A DNA stretch of 64,000 nt, from the NCBI GenBank assembly GCA_014879655.1, contig JACSRS010000096.1, positions 1 through 64,000 of the forward strand, read 5' to 3'. A program made the translations under genes and the position numbers. The stretch is from Burkholderiaceae bacterium (GTDB lineage: Bacteria > Pseudomonadota > Gammaproteobacteria > Burkholderiales > Burkholderiaceae_C). Numbering within the stretch: the first letter of the stretch is position 1; every line of letters begins with the position of its first letter. Below, one piece after another: positions 8,784 to 18,130 of this stretch. The notes under the pieces are model-generated. The model was given only the letters and a program-made list of their open reading frames with translations, made no database searches and was not told the origin of the DNA.

Positions 8784-8937
8784 GGTTTTGGTTCTCCGCG
8801 CGCATCCTAGGCGGTTTGAGGCGTGGTCGGTCGGGAGTGCCACCTAAACCACCGCGAAGTCCCTGCCCATCCGACGGACGTTAGACTGACAGGCAGCCGC
8901 CGGGCGCATCGCCCGGCCTGATGGAGTTTTCCTGCCC

Positions 8938-9564
8938 ATGACCCCCCCGCCACCGCGCAAGCCCTTTGCCATGATCCGCGAGTTCCACCTGGCGGACTGG
9001 TTCACGCTGGGCAATGCCGTTTGTGGCGTGGGTGCGCTGTTCTCGGTGATGAGCTTCCTGCAAAAGGGCGATGTGCTGCACATCTACTACGCCTGCGCGC
9101 TGGTGCTGGCGGCACTGGTGTTTGACATCCTTGACGGTCGCATTGCGCGCTGGCGGCAGGTGTCGTCCGCCATGGGGCGCGAGCTCGACTCGCTGGCCGA
9201 TGTGATCTCGTTTGGCGTCGCTCCTGCGGCCATTGCCTACGGCTGCGGCATGCAAGGCCTGTACGACCGCATCGTACTGGCCTTTTTTGTCGCCTGCGGG
9301 GTGTCGCGGCTCGCGCGCTACAACGTCACGGCCGAAGCGCATGCGGACGCCAGTGGCAAAGTCACGCACTTCGAAGGCACACCGATTCCCACCTCCATCG
9401 TGCTGGTGGCCATGCTGGCGGCAGCGGCAGCCAGCGGCGCCATCGGCCCGGCGCTTTGGCTGGGCGCCGTCAAGGTCGCTGGCTTCACGCTGCACCCGCT
9501 GGTGCTGGCGTTTGCACTGTCCGGGTCGCTGATGATCAGCCGCATCCGCATCCCCAAGCTCTGA
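8938..9564 (+). CDS. pssA: CDP-diacylglycerol-serine O-phosphatidyltransferase
   Basis: A 208-residue integral membrane enzyme that makes phosphatidylserine, the precursor of phosphatidylethanolamine. The CDP-alcohol phosphotransferase signature DG-x2-AR-x8-G-x3-D-x3-D is intact (DGRIARW...GRELDSLAD, near residues 66-90). About five to six hydrophobic segments follow. The protein is short compared with some relatives, which carry C-terminal extensions, but it matches the compact betaproteobacterial form. It is followed by a strong hairpin shared with the convergent SYLF gene. Confidence 0.93.
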   Translation: MTPPPPRKPFAMIREFHLADWFTLGNAVCGVGALFSVMSFLQKGDVLHIYYACALVLAALVFDILDGRIARWRQVSSAMGRELDSLADVISFGVAPAAIAYGCGMQGLYDRIVLAFFVACGVSRLARYNVTAEAHADASGKVTHFEGTPIPTSIVLVAMLAAAAASGAIGPALWLGAVKVAGFTLHPLVLAFALSGSLMISRIRIPKL

Positions 9565-9583
9565 ACCCTCGACGCCCAAAAGA

Positions 9584-9609
9584 AAGGGCGCCCGTTACCG
9601 GGCGCCCTT
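9584..9609. terminator. bidirectional terminator between convergent genes
   Basis: AAGGGCGCCCG-TTAC-CGGGCGCCCTT is an 11-bp perfect stem between the stops of pssA (+) and the SYLF protein gene (-). The flanking A-run on one side and pyrimidine-rich tail on the other make it usable in both directions. Confidence 0.85.
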
Positions 9610-9631
9610 CCTGTTTTCCGTGTGAACCGGA

Positions 9632-10195
9632 TCAGTTCAGATCTTTGTCCACCCAGAACTTGCTGCCTTCGGCTGCCGCACCAGCGCGAAGACCGTTTTT
9701 GGTCAGCGAATAGGTCATGGCATTGGCCGTAGAGACCTCACCGGTACCCGGCGTGCCGGCGCTCTTGCCGTCGGCACCGGCCTGGATGGCCGCAGAGCCG
9801 CCGCCTGTCCAGCCTTTTTCGATGAATTCAGCCATGCCCGCTTCGTTCTTGAAGACGATCAACGTCTCGGTTTCCGCGGCACCAATCTGCACACCGGCGC
9901 TCGCCTGCGCCATCGCCATGAAAGTGTCTTTCTTGGTCTTGTTGTTGTGCACGATGCCTTTGCCGCCGGCGCCGCCAACCAGGAAGCTGATGCCGAAACT
10001 GGTGAACACCGCGTAGCCCGGCGCCTTGCCGACCGCAGCCTTCAGGGCAGGATCCGCCTTGTAAAACTTGGCCAGCGACGCTTGCGCGGCCTTGCGAACT
10101 TCAGCCTGCTGTTCGGCTTTGGTCGCTGCCACCGCACCGCCCGCGAGCGAGAACATCATGACAAGCGCTGTAAATACTTTGAATACCTTCTTCAT
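9632..10195 (-). CDS. secreted SYLF (Ysc84) domain protein
   Basis: A 187-residue protein. Residues 1-24 are a signal peptide (MKKVFKVFTALVMMFSLAGG, then AVA-A). The rest is the lipid-binding SYLF/Ysc84 fold: GYAVFTSFGISFLVGGAGGKG, then GVQIGAAETETLIVFKNEAG and the C-terminal NGLRAGAAAEGSKFW. Bacterial members are periplasmic or surface proteins of uncertain role that may bind phospholipid. The ATG at 10195 is chosen because AAAGGAAGGCC precedes it and the signal peptide starts there. Confidence 0.88.
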   Translation of the reverse strand: MKKVFKVFTALVMMFSLAGGAVAATKAEQQAEVRKAAQASLAKFYKADPALKAAVGKAPGYAVFTSFGISFLVGGAGGKGIVHNNKTKKDTFMAMAQASAGVQIGAAETETLIVFKNEAGMAEFIEKGWTGGGSAAIQAGADGKSAGTPGTGEVSTANAMTYSLTKNGLRAGAAAEGSKFWVDKDLN

Positions 10196-10394
10196 GGCCT
10201 TCCTTTCGGTCAATTGGATGCACACTGCACTGCTCCGAAGGGTTGCAGGCCAGCATCTGGCCGACAGTGTACGACTTCGCACGATGGCCGGTAAACCATC
10301 TGGACTTGCACCGGGCACGGCGGGATCGAAGCGCGCTCGCCAAGCCAGCCACGCCGTCACAAGCATCCGACCCCTGCGCCCGTTTTTAGGGAAA

Positions 10395-10449
10395 TTCATG
10401 CAAAATCGCCCCTATCCCAGCGTCGGATGGTTCCTTTTTGCTATATTTT
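10395..10449 (-). repeat. dispersed intergenic repeat, copy b
   Basis: On the minus strand it reads ATAGCAAAAAGGAACCATCC, then GACGCTGGGATAGG and GCGATTTTGCATGAA. It lies in the divergent space between the SYLF gene and the fumarylacetoacetase-family gene, about 40 bases upstream of the latter, so it may carry or disturb its promoter. Confidence 0.75.
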
Positions 10450-10489
10450 TTGCATATCTGCAGCCCCTTCACCGCGAAATGGATTCCTC

Positions 10490-11686
10490 ATGCCAAGCCT
10501 GCCAACCCAGACCAACGCCCGGCTGCTGCCTGATGACGGCTGCGCCGGCACCCTGATCGGCCGCGCCTGGCTGCCCGAAGCACTCACCGGCGGCCCCGCC
10601 GGGCCGGCCCCGGTCTGGGTGCACTCCGACGGCGTGTTTGATCTATCGCCGCTGGCCCCGACCTGTGCGGCACTGATCGAACGCGGCCTGCAACGTGATG
10701 ACTTCAAAACCGCGGGTCTGCGCCGCCTGACCGGCAGCGAAGCCCTGATCGCCAACACCCTCGCCGCGTCGCGCGACCCGGCCAGCCCCTGGCTGCTCGC
10801 GCCGGTGGATCTGCAGGTGATCAAGGCCTGCGGCGTGACCTTCATGTGCAGCATGCTCGAGCGCGTGATCGAGGAACGCGCCGGCGGCGACGCCGCCAAG
10901 GCCGAGGCTGTGCGCCAATTGATCGGCGAGCGCATCGCCGGCGGGATCAGCGGCGTGCGGCCGGGCTCACCCGAGGCGGACGAACTCAAGGCCATCCTGC
11001 AATCACAGGGCATCTGGTCGCAGTACCTGGAGGTGGGCATTGGCCCGTTTGCCGAAGTGTTCACCAAGGCGCCGGTGCTGTCGGCCGTTGGCACCGGTGA
11101 ACAAGTCGGTCTGCATCCGGCCTCGAACTGGAACAACCCGGAGCCTGAAGTCGTGCTGCTAGTCGACCCGGCCGGTCAGGTGGTCGGCGCCACGCTGGGC
11201 AACGACGTGAATCTGCGTGACATCGAGGGCCGCAGCGCACTGCTGCTGGGCAAGGCCAAGGACAACAACGCATCGTGCGCGCTGGGGCCGCTGATCCGGC
11301 TTTTTGACGACACCTTCACGATTGATGACGTACGGCGCATGCGTGTGCAGGTGACGGTCGAAGGCGAAGACGGCTTTCAGCTCGACGCCGCCAGCGATCT
11401 GGGCCAGATCAGCCGCGACGTGCTCGATCTGGTGGCCCAGACCATGGGAGCACATCACCAGTACCCGGACGGTATAGCCCTGTTCACCGGCACACTGTTT
11501 GCACCCACTCAGGACCGCGACGGGCCGGGCCAGGGCTTTACCCATCACCTGGGTGACGTGGTGCAGATTTCATCGCCGCAACTGGGCACGCTGACCAATA
11601 GGGTCACGCTCAGCACCCTGGCGCCACCCTGGCAGTTCGGCCTGTCGGCACTGATGACCAATCTGGCAGCGCGGCGACTACTCTGA
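10490..11686 (+). CDS. fumarylacetoacetate hydrolase family protein
   Basis: A 398-residue protein. The C-terminal half carries the FAH-fold signatures: SNWNNPEPEVVLLVD, then TLGNDVNLRDIEGRSALLLG with the acidic metal ligands, and the end motif GDVVQISSPQLGTLTN. The N-terminal 170 residues are an extra domain found in the long FAH subgroup of Proteobacteria. Such proteins act as hydratases, hydrolases or decarboxylases on 2-keto acids or sugar-acid intermediates. The substrate cannot be read here and no pathway genes adjoin it. The start at 10490 (MPSLPTQTN) is chosen because similarity begins there; the ribosome binding site is weak. Confidence 0.8.
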   Translation: MPSLPTQTNARLLPDDGCAGTLIGRAWLPEALTGGPAGPAPVWVHSDGVFDLSPLAPTCAALIERGLQRDDFKTAGLRRLTGSEALIANTLAASRDPASPWLLAPVDLQVIKACGVTFMCSMLERVIEERAGGDAAKAEAVRQLIGERIAGGISGVRPGSPEADELKAILQSQGIWSQYLEVGIGPFAEVFTKAPVLSAVGTGEQVGLHPASNWNNPEPEVVLLVDPAGQVVGATLGNDVNLRDIEGRSALLLGKAKDNNASCALGPLIRLFDDTFTIDDVRRMRVQVTVEGEDGFQLDAASDLGQISRDVLDLVAQTMGAHHQYPDGIALFTGTLFAPTQDRDGPGQGFTHHLGDVVQISSPQLGTLTNRVTLSTLAPPWQFGLSALMTNLAARRLL

Positions 11687-11712
11687 GCATGAGTCCCGCA
11701 GCCGCATCATGA

Positions 11713-11742
11713 AAAAAGCCTGCCACAAGCGGCAGGCTTTTT
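11713..11742. terminator. terminator between convergent genes
   Basis: AAAAAGCCTGCC-ACAAGC-GGCAGGCTTTTT is a 12-bp perfect stem with A and T tracts on either side. It lies between the stops of the FAH-family gene (+) and the outer membrane protein gene (-) and should work both ways. Confidence 0.88.
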
Positions 11743-11794
11743 CACTGGGCACGCTGCACTCAACAGTTCACAAAGGCCGCCAGCCGCCAGCGGC

Positions 11795-12622
11795 TTACCA
11801 CTTGAAGGTTGCGCCCAGCAGCGGGCCGTTGAAGTTCATGCTCTCGATCGCCGCGCCCGACTTCATCTGGAAACCGGTGTAGCGCCAGGCAGCCAGCAGC
11901 GAACCCCAGTTGTATTCATAGCCAATGCCGACCATGCCTTGCCAGGTGGACTGGGTTTCGCCCGTTCCCACATCCAGGTAGTAGGGCACGTACCACTTGC
12001 GCTCTGCGCCCAGGTAGGTCTTGCCCTTCACGCCGATGACGGCGTCCCAGAAGGTGTCGCTGACGGTGGCCGATCCCGAGCGCCCGGGCAGCGGCAGGCT
12101 GCTGATGTCACCCTGGAAGTTCCAGCCCAGGCGCGTTTTTACATTCAGCATGCGCGCGCCACCCAGCAGGTCGATGCTGGTCTCGGGTGACGAGTGGACG
12201 TTGTAGGTCACGGCCGTCGTCCAGATCGTGCCCTTGAGGTCCAGGTTCAGGCTGGCGCTGACGTCAGCCGGAATCGCGGAGCCTCCCAGGTTGAAGTCGC
12301 GCGTGCCGGTCTTGGATCCGCCCAGGTCGGCATAGACCAGATCGGTAAAACCACCCCATTTGCCGCTTTTGACTTCCAGCGCACCCATGAATGTCATCTT
12401 CAGGGCGTCCAGTACATCGCCCCCGTCAAGGTTCAGGGAAGCGCCGCCTGTGTTCACTGGATAGGCCGTCGAGCCGCTGATCGTCGGCAGCCAACCGTAG
12501 ATGGCGGCGTTCCATTTGAGACCTTCGTTGGCCTGCTGCGCCTGTGCGGCAAGGGGCAACAAGGCGGAAACAGCGAACGCGACCGCAGAAGCGGCAAAGG
12601 GAAGAGACAAACGACGGGTCAC
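11795..12622 (-). CDS. beta-barrel outer membrane protein of unknown function
   Basis: A 275-residue protein with a signal peptide (TRRLSLPFAASAVAFAVSAL, cleaved near AQA-Q). The mature part has alternating polar/hydrophobic strands with many aromatic residues, and it ends GATFKW. A terminal aromatic residue is the usual signal for outer membrane assembly. The start is a GTG at 12622, preferred because AGGAG lies seven bases upstream; no good ATG exists there. I do not recognise a named family. It may be a small porin or a structural barrel. Confidence 0.72.
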   Translation of the reverse strand: MTRRLSLPFAASAVAFAVSALLPLAAQAQQANEGLKWNAAIYGWLPTISGSTAYPVNTGGASLNLDGGDVLDALKMTFMGALEVKSGKWGGFTDLVYADLGGSKTGTRDFNLGGSAIPADVSASLNLDLKGTIWTTAVTYNVHSSPETSIDLLGGARMLNVKTRLGWNFQGDISSLPLPGRSGSATVSDTFWDAVIGVKGKTYLGAERKWYVPYYLDVGTGETQSTWQGMVGIGYEYNWGSLLAAWRYTGFQMKSGAAIESMNFNGPLLGATFKW

Positions 12623-12923
12623 GGTGAACTCCTGAGTCAGAAAAGGGATGAAAACGATCGGCAGCAAAGTCGATATTTGAACAGGTTTGGAAAAACATTC
12701 AACGCACGTCCCCTGCTTGTTCGGGTCCGCAGCGAGTGAGCGCAGCAGCACGCATCCCGGGCACGGCCGTGTGAACGGTCATCGCCAGGCGACTTGGCGC
12801 CACCCCCCCTGCTCGATCTTCAGTCAGATTATTGACAAAAATCGGCAAATCCCAGCGTCAAATGGTGCTTGTTTGCTATTGAATCAGGGAAAAAAGGCGC
12901 ACCTTGCGAGCACCCTGCAAGAC
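12623..12923. other. 301-bp intergenic region
   Basis: This space lies between the outer membrane protein start and the end of the TRAP large permease gene. It holds dispersed repeat copy c and the presumed promoter and leader of the outer membrane protein gene. I see no further gene, RNA or hairpin terminator. Confidence 0.6.
12832..12889 (-). repeat. dispersed intergenic repeat, copy c
   Basis: On the minus strand it reads TTCAATAGCAAACAAGCACC, then ATTTGACGCTGGGATTTGCC and GATTTTTGTCAA. Its core is identical to copy a (GCACCATTTGACGCTGGGAT). It lies about 35 bases downstream of the TRAP large permease stop. Confidence 0.8.
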
Positions 12924-14207
12924 TCAGTTGCGCATGGTCCCCGGCAGCCACAGCGCGATCTGCGGCCAGATCATCACCATGCCCATGACGGCCAGCATCA
13001 GCAGCACGTAGGGCGCGGCGCCGCGCACGATGGCACCCATGGGGGCGCGCGTGATGGCCTTGATGGTGAACAGGTTCATGCCCACCGGCGGTGTGATCTG
13101 CGCCAGTTCGAGGTTGATGACCAGCAGCACGCCGTACCAGATCGGGTTGATGCCCAGGTGCGTCATTGCCGGCAGGATGACCGGTGTGGTGATCAGGATG
13201 ATCGAGATCGACTCCAGAAACATCCCCAGCACGAAGATCAGCGCCATCATCACGATCAGGAAGCCGGTGACGCCGATGTCGGCGGCAATCACCGACTGCA
13301 CCACCTGCTGCGGAATGCGCAACTTGGTCAGCACATGGCCAAACACCGACGCACCCGCCAGGATCATGAACAGCATGGCAGAGACCCTGCAGGCGTCGAT
13401 CGAGGCCTCCCACATCGCGCGCAGGCTCACCGTGCGGTAAATCACCATGCCGACAAACAGCGCCAGCAACGCGCCCGCAGCAGCCGCCTCGGTGGCGGTG
13501 AAGACGCCCGCATACATGCCGCCGAGCACAAATACCGGCAATGAAAACGCCCAGACCGATTTGCGGATGGCCAGCGCAGCCTCACGCAGCGTGGCGCGCG
13601 GCTCCCGCGGAATGTGACGGTGCGCAATGGCGGTGGCCGTCATCGACCAGGCCACAAAGACGCCTGCCATCAGCAGGCCCGGCAGGATGCCCGCCATGAA
13701 CAGGCCGCCGATCGAGGTGTCGGTGGTCACGCCGTACAGCACCATCGGGCCCGATGGCGGGATCAGGATGCCCAGCGTGCCGCCCGCCGCCACCAGACCA
13801 TAGGCGGCGCGCGGCTCGTAACCGAACTTGATCATCTGCGGAATGGCCACGGCGCCGATGGTCAGCGCCGTGGCCACGCTGGAGCCCGAGATGGCGGCAA
13901 AAATCGTGCAGGCCAGGATGGTCGCAATGCCCAGACCACCGGGCAGGTGGCGGGTGAGCGTGTAGGCCGTGTCGTACAGGTCGTCAACGATGCGGCCGCG
14001 GATCATGACCTGCGCCATGAAGGCAAACAGCGGAATCGCCACCAGCAGGTAGCGGTTCATTTCGCCGTAGATGACTTCTGTGACCGATCCAAGTTCACCC
14101 TGGGTAATCAGCAGCAGCGCCCCGCCGTACAGCGCAAGGCCGGCAAAAATGGGCAGGCCGGTGAACAGCAGCAACAACAGGCCGGCAAACAGCAGCGCGA
14201 TGGTCAT
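12924..14207 (-). CDS. TRAP transporter large permease (DctM family)
   Basis: A 427-residue membrane protein with about a dozen hydrophobic segments and the DctM signatures GLPIFAGLALYGGALL near the start and SGSSVATALTIGAVAIPQM near residues 110-130. It is the sodium- or proton-coupled transport subunit for carboxylate uptake. It lies 21 bases after the small permease gene and is the last gene of an operon with the binding protein, a CoA-transferase and a lyase. Confidence 0.93.
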   Translation of the reverse strand: MTIALLFAGLLLLLFTGLPIFAGLALYGGALLLITQGELGSVTEVIYGEMNRYLLVAIPLFAFMAQVMIRGRIVDDLYDTAYTLTRHLPGGLGIATILACTIFAAISGSSVATALTIGAVAIPQMIKFGYEPRAAYGLVAAGGTLGILIPPSGPMVLYGVTTDTSIGGLFMAGILPGLLMAGVFVAWSMTATAIAHRHIPREPRATLREAALAIRKSVWAFSLPVFVLGGMYAGVFTATEAAAAGALLALFVGMVIYRTVSLRAMWEASIDACRVSAMLFMILAGASVFGHVLTKLRIPQQVVQSVIAADIGVTGFLIVMMALIFVLGMFLESISIILITTPVILPAMTHLGINPIWYGVLLVINLELAQITPPVGMNLFTIKAITRAPMGAIVRGAAPYVLLMLAVMGMVMIWPQIALWLPGTMRN

Positions 14208-14228
14208 GGGGCGGCGCTCATTTGGTGA

Positions 14229-14810
14229 TCATTCGGTGGTCACGCCGGGCGCGCCTTCGTCGCCATGGTCAGCCGGCCCGCTCACGCCGACCACCGCGCG
14301 CCACAGCGACTCCAGACCGGCCAGCAACAGCAGCGTGCCACCCACCGGCATCAGCAACATCACCATCCAGGTCGGCCACTCCAGGTTGCCCTCGGTCACC
14401 AGGCCCAGCGTGCGCGCGAGCATGGCCGTTTCCCAACCATTCCAGACCAGAACAGCGGCCATCAACATGGCGGCAAACGCCCCCCAGACCTGGGACCAGC
14501 GCCGACCGGCTGGCCCCAGCCGCTCGACCAGCAGATCCACGCCGATGTGCTCGCCCTTGCGCAGCGTCTGCGCCGCCGCCAGCAGCACAATGGCGACCAG
14601 GCTGAAGCCGACAAAGTCATCGACCCAGCCCGGCGCCGCATTGAAGGCGTAGCGCATCACCACCGCCCAGCCGATCAGCACCAGCGACGCCAGCAGCGCG
14701 AGCGCTGCCAGACCCATGGCCACGCCGGTCAGCCAGCCGACGACGCGGCTCAGGCCGGCCAGCGCCGGTCCGCCGGGCATGCGGCCCGGTGAAGGGGAAT
14801 CACCTGACAT
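14229..14810 (-). CDS. TRAP transporter small permease (DctQ family)
   Basis: A 193-residue membrane protein with four hydrophobic segments, the usual DctQ layout (WVDDFVGFSLVAIVLLAAAQ, then LRKGEHIGVDLL). It pairs with the large permease just downstream. The start at 14810 has no clear ribosome binding site, and Met11 is an alternative. It follows the periplasmic binding protein gene by 25 bases. Confidence 0.88.
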   Translation of the reverse strand: MSGDSPSPGRMPGGPALAGLSRVVGWLTGVAMGLAALALLASLVLIGWAVVMRYAFNAAPGWVDDFVGFSLVAIVLLAAAQTLRKGEHIGVDLLVERLGPAGRRWSQVWGAFAAMLMAAVLVWNGWETAMLARTLGLVTEGNLEWPTWMVMLLMPVGGTLLLLAGLESLWRAVVGVSGPADHGDEGAPGVTTE

Positions 14811-14835
14811 GGGGTTGGGCCCGGTTGCGCCGCGC

Positions 14836-15843
14836 TCAGAGCCGGTCGATGGCTTCGAGCAGCTTCACGCCGTCGGGTGCTGTGGCGCGCAGGAAGTCTT
14901 TCTTCACCGCAGGCTGCATGGCATCGGCCATGACCTTTTCCTGCGCCTTGGTCAGCGCAACGGCCTTCATGCCCTTGTCATTGAGCACCTTGATGTTCTC
15001 GGGCGGAATGCCGTCGGTCTTGCGGATCGAACGCTGCACGGCGCGGTCGGCCGCCTTCTGGATGGCGCCGCGCAAATCCGGCGGCAGCGACTTCCACCAG
15101 GCTGGATTGACCACCAGGTTGTCGTAGGCCAAGATGATGTTGGAGGCCACGCCGTACTTCTGCACTTCGTAGAACTTGCGGCTGTTGGCGGCCTCAACGC
15201 CAGTGAAGCCTGCATCGATGACGCCGGTCTGCAGCGCCTGGTAGACCTCCGAGCCGGGCATGGCCGAAGGCGCCGCGCCCATGGCCAGCAGTCCTTCGTC
15301 AAACAGCTTGTTCAGGCCGCGGATCTTGACGCCGGCAAAGTCGGCTGGCACCACCAGCGGCTTGCTGTTGGAAGTGAAGATGCCGTCATTGGTGTCGACG
15401 ATCCATGCGATGTTCTGCACGCCCTTGGCCAGCATCTTGGCATCGAGCTGGCGCGCGGCGTCGGACGTGATGAAGGCCTTCTGCTTGGCCACCGAGGTCA
15501 TCAGGTACGGAATGATGGTGACACTCATCTCGGGAATGGTGCCGCCCCACTGGAAGCTCAGGATGGCGGCTGCCTCGACCTTGCCGCTGGCCACGGCCGG
15601 GTGGTTTTGCGCCGGCTTGAACAACTGGGCGTTGCCAAAGATCTGCACGTCGACGCGCCCCTTGGTCGCCTCCTTGACTTCCTTGGCCAGCTGATCGAGC
15701 GACTGCGCCGTATGGTGCGCCGGCGGAAACTGGTGGCTGATGCGCATGGTGTAGTCGGCAGCGAGTGCGCTGCCGCCCATGCCGAGGGCGGCCAATGCAG
15801 CCACAAGGGTGCGGCGGGTGAAACGGGTTGCGAAAATGGTCAT
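14836..15843 (-). CDS. TRAP transporter periplasmic binding protein (DctP family)
   Basis: A 335-residue protein with a signal peptide (TRFTRRTLVAALAALGMGGS, cleaved near ALA-A). The mature DctP fold shows RISHQFPPAHHTAQSLDQLA and the ligand-site region VKIRGLNKLFDEGLLAMGA, where the conserved Arg normally holds the substrate carboxylate. It delivers a carboxylic acid to the two permease subunits. The neighbouring CoA-transferase and HMG-CoA-lyase-like genes hint at a branched dicarboxylate as substrate. Confidence 0.92.
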   Translation of the reverse strand: MTIFATRFTRRTLVAALAALGMGGSALAADYTMRISHQFPPAHHTAQSLDQLAKEVKEATKGRVDVQIFGNAQLFKPAQNHPAVASGKVEAAAILSFQWGGTIPEMSVTIIPYLMTSVAKQKAFITSDAARQLDAKMLAKGVQNIAWIVDTNDGIFTSNSKPLVVPADFAGVKIRGLNKLFDEGLLAMGAAPSAMPGSEVYQALQTGVIDAGFTGVEAANSRKFYEVQKYGVASNIILAYDNLVVNPAWWKSLPPDLRGAIQKAADRAVQRSIRKTDGIPPENIKVLNDKGMKAVALTKAQEKVMADAMQPAVKKDFLRATAPDGVKLLEAIDRL

Positions 15844-15882
15844 GTCAGTGTCGTCCTTCAGTATGTATGCGTTGCAATTCGA

Positions 15883-17094
15883 TCATGCCACGGCGCCCGC
15901 GCCGCGCAGTCTGTCGATATCCCTAGGTTCAAATCCCAGTTCGGCCAGAACCTGCGCCGTGTGCTCCCCGGCTTTGGGCGGCTGCAGCCGCACGCCCAGC
16001 CGCTTGCCGTCCATCGTGAACGGCAGCAAGGTGGTTTGTGCGGTCTGACCGGCACGCGCGCCATCGGGCAGCGTGATGTCGGCCAGGCCGCCTGTGGCCT
16101 GCAGGTGCTCGTCATCGTAGAGTTCCTCGGGCCGGCGGATCGGCGCAAACGGCAGTCCGGCGCGTTCAAACATCGCCGTCAGTTCGGCCGCGCTGTGCGC
16201 TGCCAGCCGCTCACGCAGCACCGGCATCAAGGTCGGGCGCTGACGCACACGGTCGTTGTTGGTGGTGTAGCGTGGGTCGGCCTTCAGGTCGGCAAAGCCC
16301 AGCAGGTCGCAGAAGGTGGCCCACTGCGCGTCGCTCACGGCCGCCAGAAAGATCTGCTCGCCATCTTTCACCGTGAACACGTCGTACACCGCCCAAGCGG
16401 AGATGCGGTCGGGCATGGGCGCTGCCGGTTTGCCAGTGATGGCGTACTGCAGCATGTGCTGGCCGACCAGAAACACATTGTTTTCGTACAGCGCGCTTTG
16501 CACTTCCTGGCCTTTGCCGGTGATGCCGCGCTGGATCAGTGCGCCCATGGCACCAATCGCGCCGAACATGCCGCCCATGATGTCATTCACGCTGGTGCCC
16601 GCGCGCAGCGGGTCGCCGGGCCGGCCGGTCATGTAGGCCAGGCCGCCCATCATCTGAACCACCTCGTCGAGCGCGGTGCGGTGCTCGTAGGGGCCGGGCA
16701 GAAAGCCCTTGTGGCTGACGTAGATGAGGCGTTCGTTGTCGCGGGCGAGCGATTCGTAGTCCAGCCCGTACTTGGTCATCGTGCCGGGTTTGAAGTTCTC
16801 GGCCACCACATCGGCGCTGGCAGCCAGGCGGCGCGCCACTTCGGCGCCTTCCGGCTTGTGCAGATCGATGGCGATGCTCTGCTTGTTGCGGTTGAACATC
16901 GGGAAAAAACCCGCGCCTGCGCCCAGCAGGTGACGGGTGCGGTCCCCTTCGACCGGTTCGACCTTGATGACATCGGCGCCCATATCGGCCAGCACCATGC
17001 CGCAGGTCGGGCCCATCACCATGTGGGTGAACTCAACCACGCGCAAGCCGGCTAGCGGCAACGGGCGATCAGTTCGAGTGGTGGCGTCTTTCAT
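15883..17094 (-). CDS. class III CoA-transferase (CaiB/BaiF family)
   Basis: A 403-residue CoA-transferase that moves CoA from a donor such as succinyl-CoA to a carboxylic acid. The family start LAGLRVVEFTHMVMGPTCGM and the catalytic Asp region GTSVNDIMGGMFGAIGAMGA (Asp near 165) are present. The ATG at 17094 is preferred over the one at 17100, because GGAG stands seven bases from the former and only one base from the latter. It lies between the lyase gene and the TRAP genes. Human succinate-hydroxymethylglutarate CoA-transferase is of the same class, which fits the lyase beside it. Confidence 0.9.
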   Translation of the reverse strand: MKDATTRTDRPLPLAGLRVVEFTHMVMGPTCGMVLADMGADVIKVEPVEGDRTRHLLGAGAGFFPMFNRNKQSIAIDLHKPEGAEVARRLAASADVVAENFKPGTMTKYGLDYESLARDNERLIYVSHKGFLPGPYEHRTALDEVVQMMGGLAYMTGRPGDPLRAGTSVNDIMGGMFGAIGAMGALIQRGITGKGQEVQSALYENNVFLVGQHMLQYAITGKPAAPMPDRISAWAVYDVFTVKDGEQIFLAAVSDAQWATFCDLLGFADLKADPRYTTNNDRVRQRPTLMPVLRERLAAHSAAELTAMFERAGLPFAPIRRPEELYDDEHLQATGGLADITLPDGARAGQTAQTTLLPFTMDGKRLGVRLQPPKAGEHTAQVLAELGFEPRDIDRLRGAGAVA

Positions 17095-17109
17095 CTGCAT
17101 GCTCCGGAC

Positions 17110-18066
17110 TCAGACAGCGACAGCTTCGGGCTGCGCTGGCGACATGCACTTCGGCAAACCCGCCCGCCACAGCGTGCCATGCAGGGTTTCGCCATCCAGC
17201 CAGTCGGCCACCTGCCGGCGCAAGGCGAGCAGTGCGTCGATATCGATACCGGTGTCGATGCCCATGCTGCGCAGCATGAAGGCCAGGTCTTCGCTGCTGA
17301 CATTGCCGCTGGCGCCCGGCGCGTGCGGGCAGCCGCCGATGCCAGCCAGGCAGGCGTCAAAACGGTTCACGCCCGTCTGCAGAGCCGCCAGCACATTGGC
17401 CAGCCCCAGGCCGCGCGTGTCGTGAAAGTGGCCACACCAGAGTTTGTCGCCCGCGACGGCGCGCACCTTGGTAAACAGGCGTTCCACCGCCAGCGGGTCG
17501 GCATAACCCACCGTGTCGGCCAGGCTGATGCGGTCCACGCCAGCATCCAGCAGGCAGCGAACCAGCCGCACGACCTCATCGTGCGGCACCTCGCCCTGCA
17601 ACGTGCAACCAAACGCAGTGCTGATGCCGCCTTCCAGCAAGATCGACGAGCCCGCGGCGTCGATGGCGGCGCGCATGCGCGCCACGTCGGCCACCACCTC
17701 ATCGGGCGCGCGGCGCAAATTGGCCAGGCTGTGGGCGTGACTGGCCGAAAGCGGCACCGTCATCAGGTGCGCGCCGCTTTCGATGGCACGCTCGGCACCT
17801 TTCAGATTCGGCACCAGCACCGAGACGAACAGATCCGGCAGCGTGCGTGCATAGGCCACCAGTTCAGCCGTATCGGCCAGTTGCGGCAGCAGGCGTGCAG
17901 GCACAAAGGAGCCGACCTCGATCTCGCGCTGGCCCGCCGCATGGGCGGCGCGAATCCATTCGATCTTCTGGGCGCTGGGCAGGATTCGAGCGATGCTCTG
18001 CAGCCCGTCGCGAAGACCCACTTCCCGAATGATGGCCGTGGCCGGCAGCTTGCGTTCTGGTTGCAT
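17110..18066 (-). CDS. hydroxymethylglutaryl-CoA lyase family enzyme
   Basis: A 318-residue TIM-barrel aldolase of the HMG-CoA lyase family. IIREVGLRDGLQ carries the conserved Arg and metal-binding Asp, GHFHDTRGLGLAN has the His-x-His pair, and the signature loop GIGGCPHAPGASGN has the catalytic Cys. It would split HMG-CoA into acetyl-CoA and acetoacetate, or a related 3-hydroxy-3-methyl-acyl-CoA such as citramalyl-CoA. The ATG at 18066 is chosen where similarity begins. It is the first gene of the operon and faces a LysR regulator across a 101-bp gap. Confidence 0.92.
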   Translation of the reverse strand: MQPERKLPATAIIREVGLRDGLQSIARILPSAQKIEWIRAAHAAGQREIEVGSFVPARLLPQLADTAELVAYARTLPDLFVSVLVPNLKGAERAIESGAHLMTVPLSASHAHSLANLRRAPDEVVADVARMRAAIDAAGSSILLEGGISTAFGCTLQGEVPHDEVVRLVRCLLDAGVDRISLADTVGYADPLAVERLFTKVRAVAGDKLWCGHFHDTRGLGLANVLAALQTGVNRFDACLAGIGGCPHAPGASGNVSSEDLAFMLRSMGIDTGIDIDALLALRRQVADWLDGETLHGTLWRAGLPKCMSPAQPEAVAV

Positions 18067-18130
18067 GGTTGTTCCCGTGGGCTGGCAAACCTGAAGTTTA
18101 GATGTTCCCAAACACTTCAGAAACGGTATA

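Noticed and set aside
14716-17055. A 779-codon open frame on the plus strand opposite the TRAP, CoA-transferase and DctP genes
   Set aside because: It is antisense to three clearly recognisable genes and has no protein-like motif. Long antisense frames are expected in high-GC DNA with strong third-position bias.
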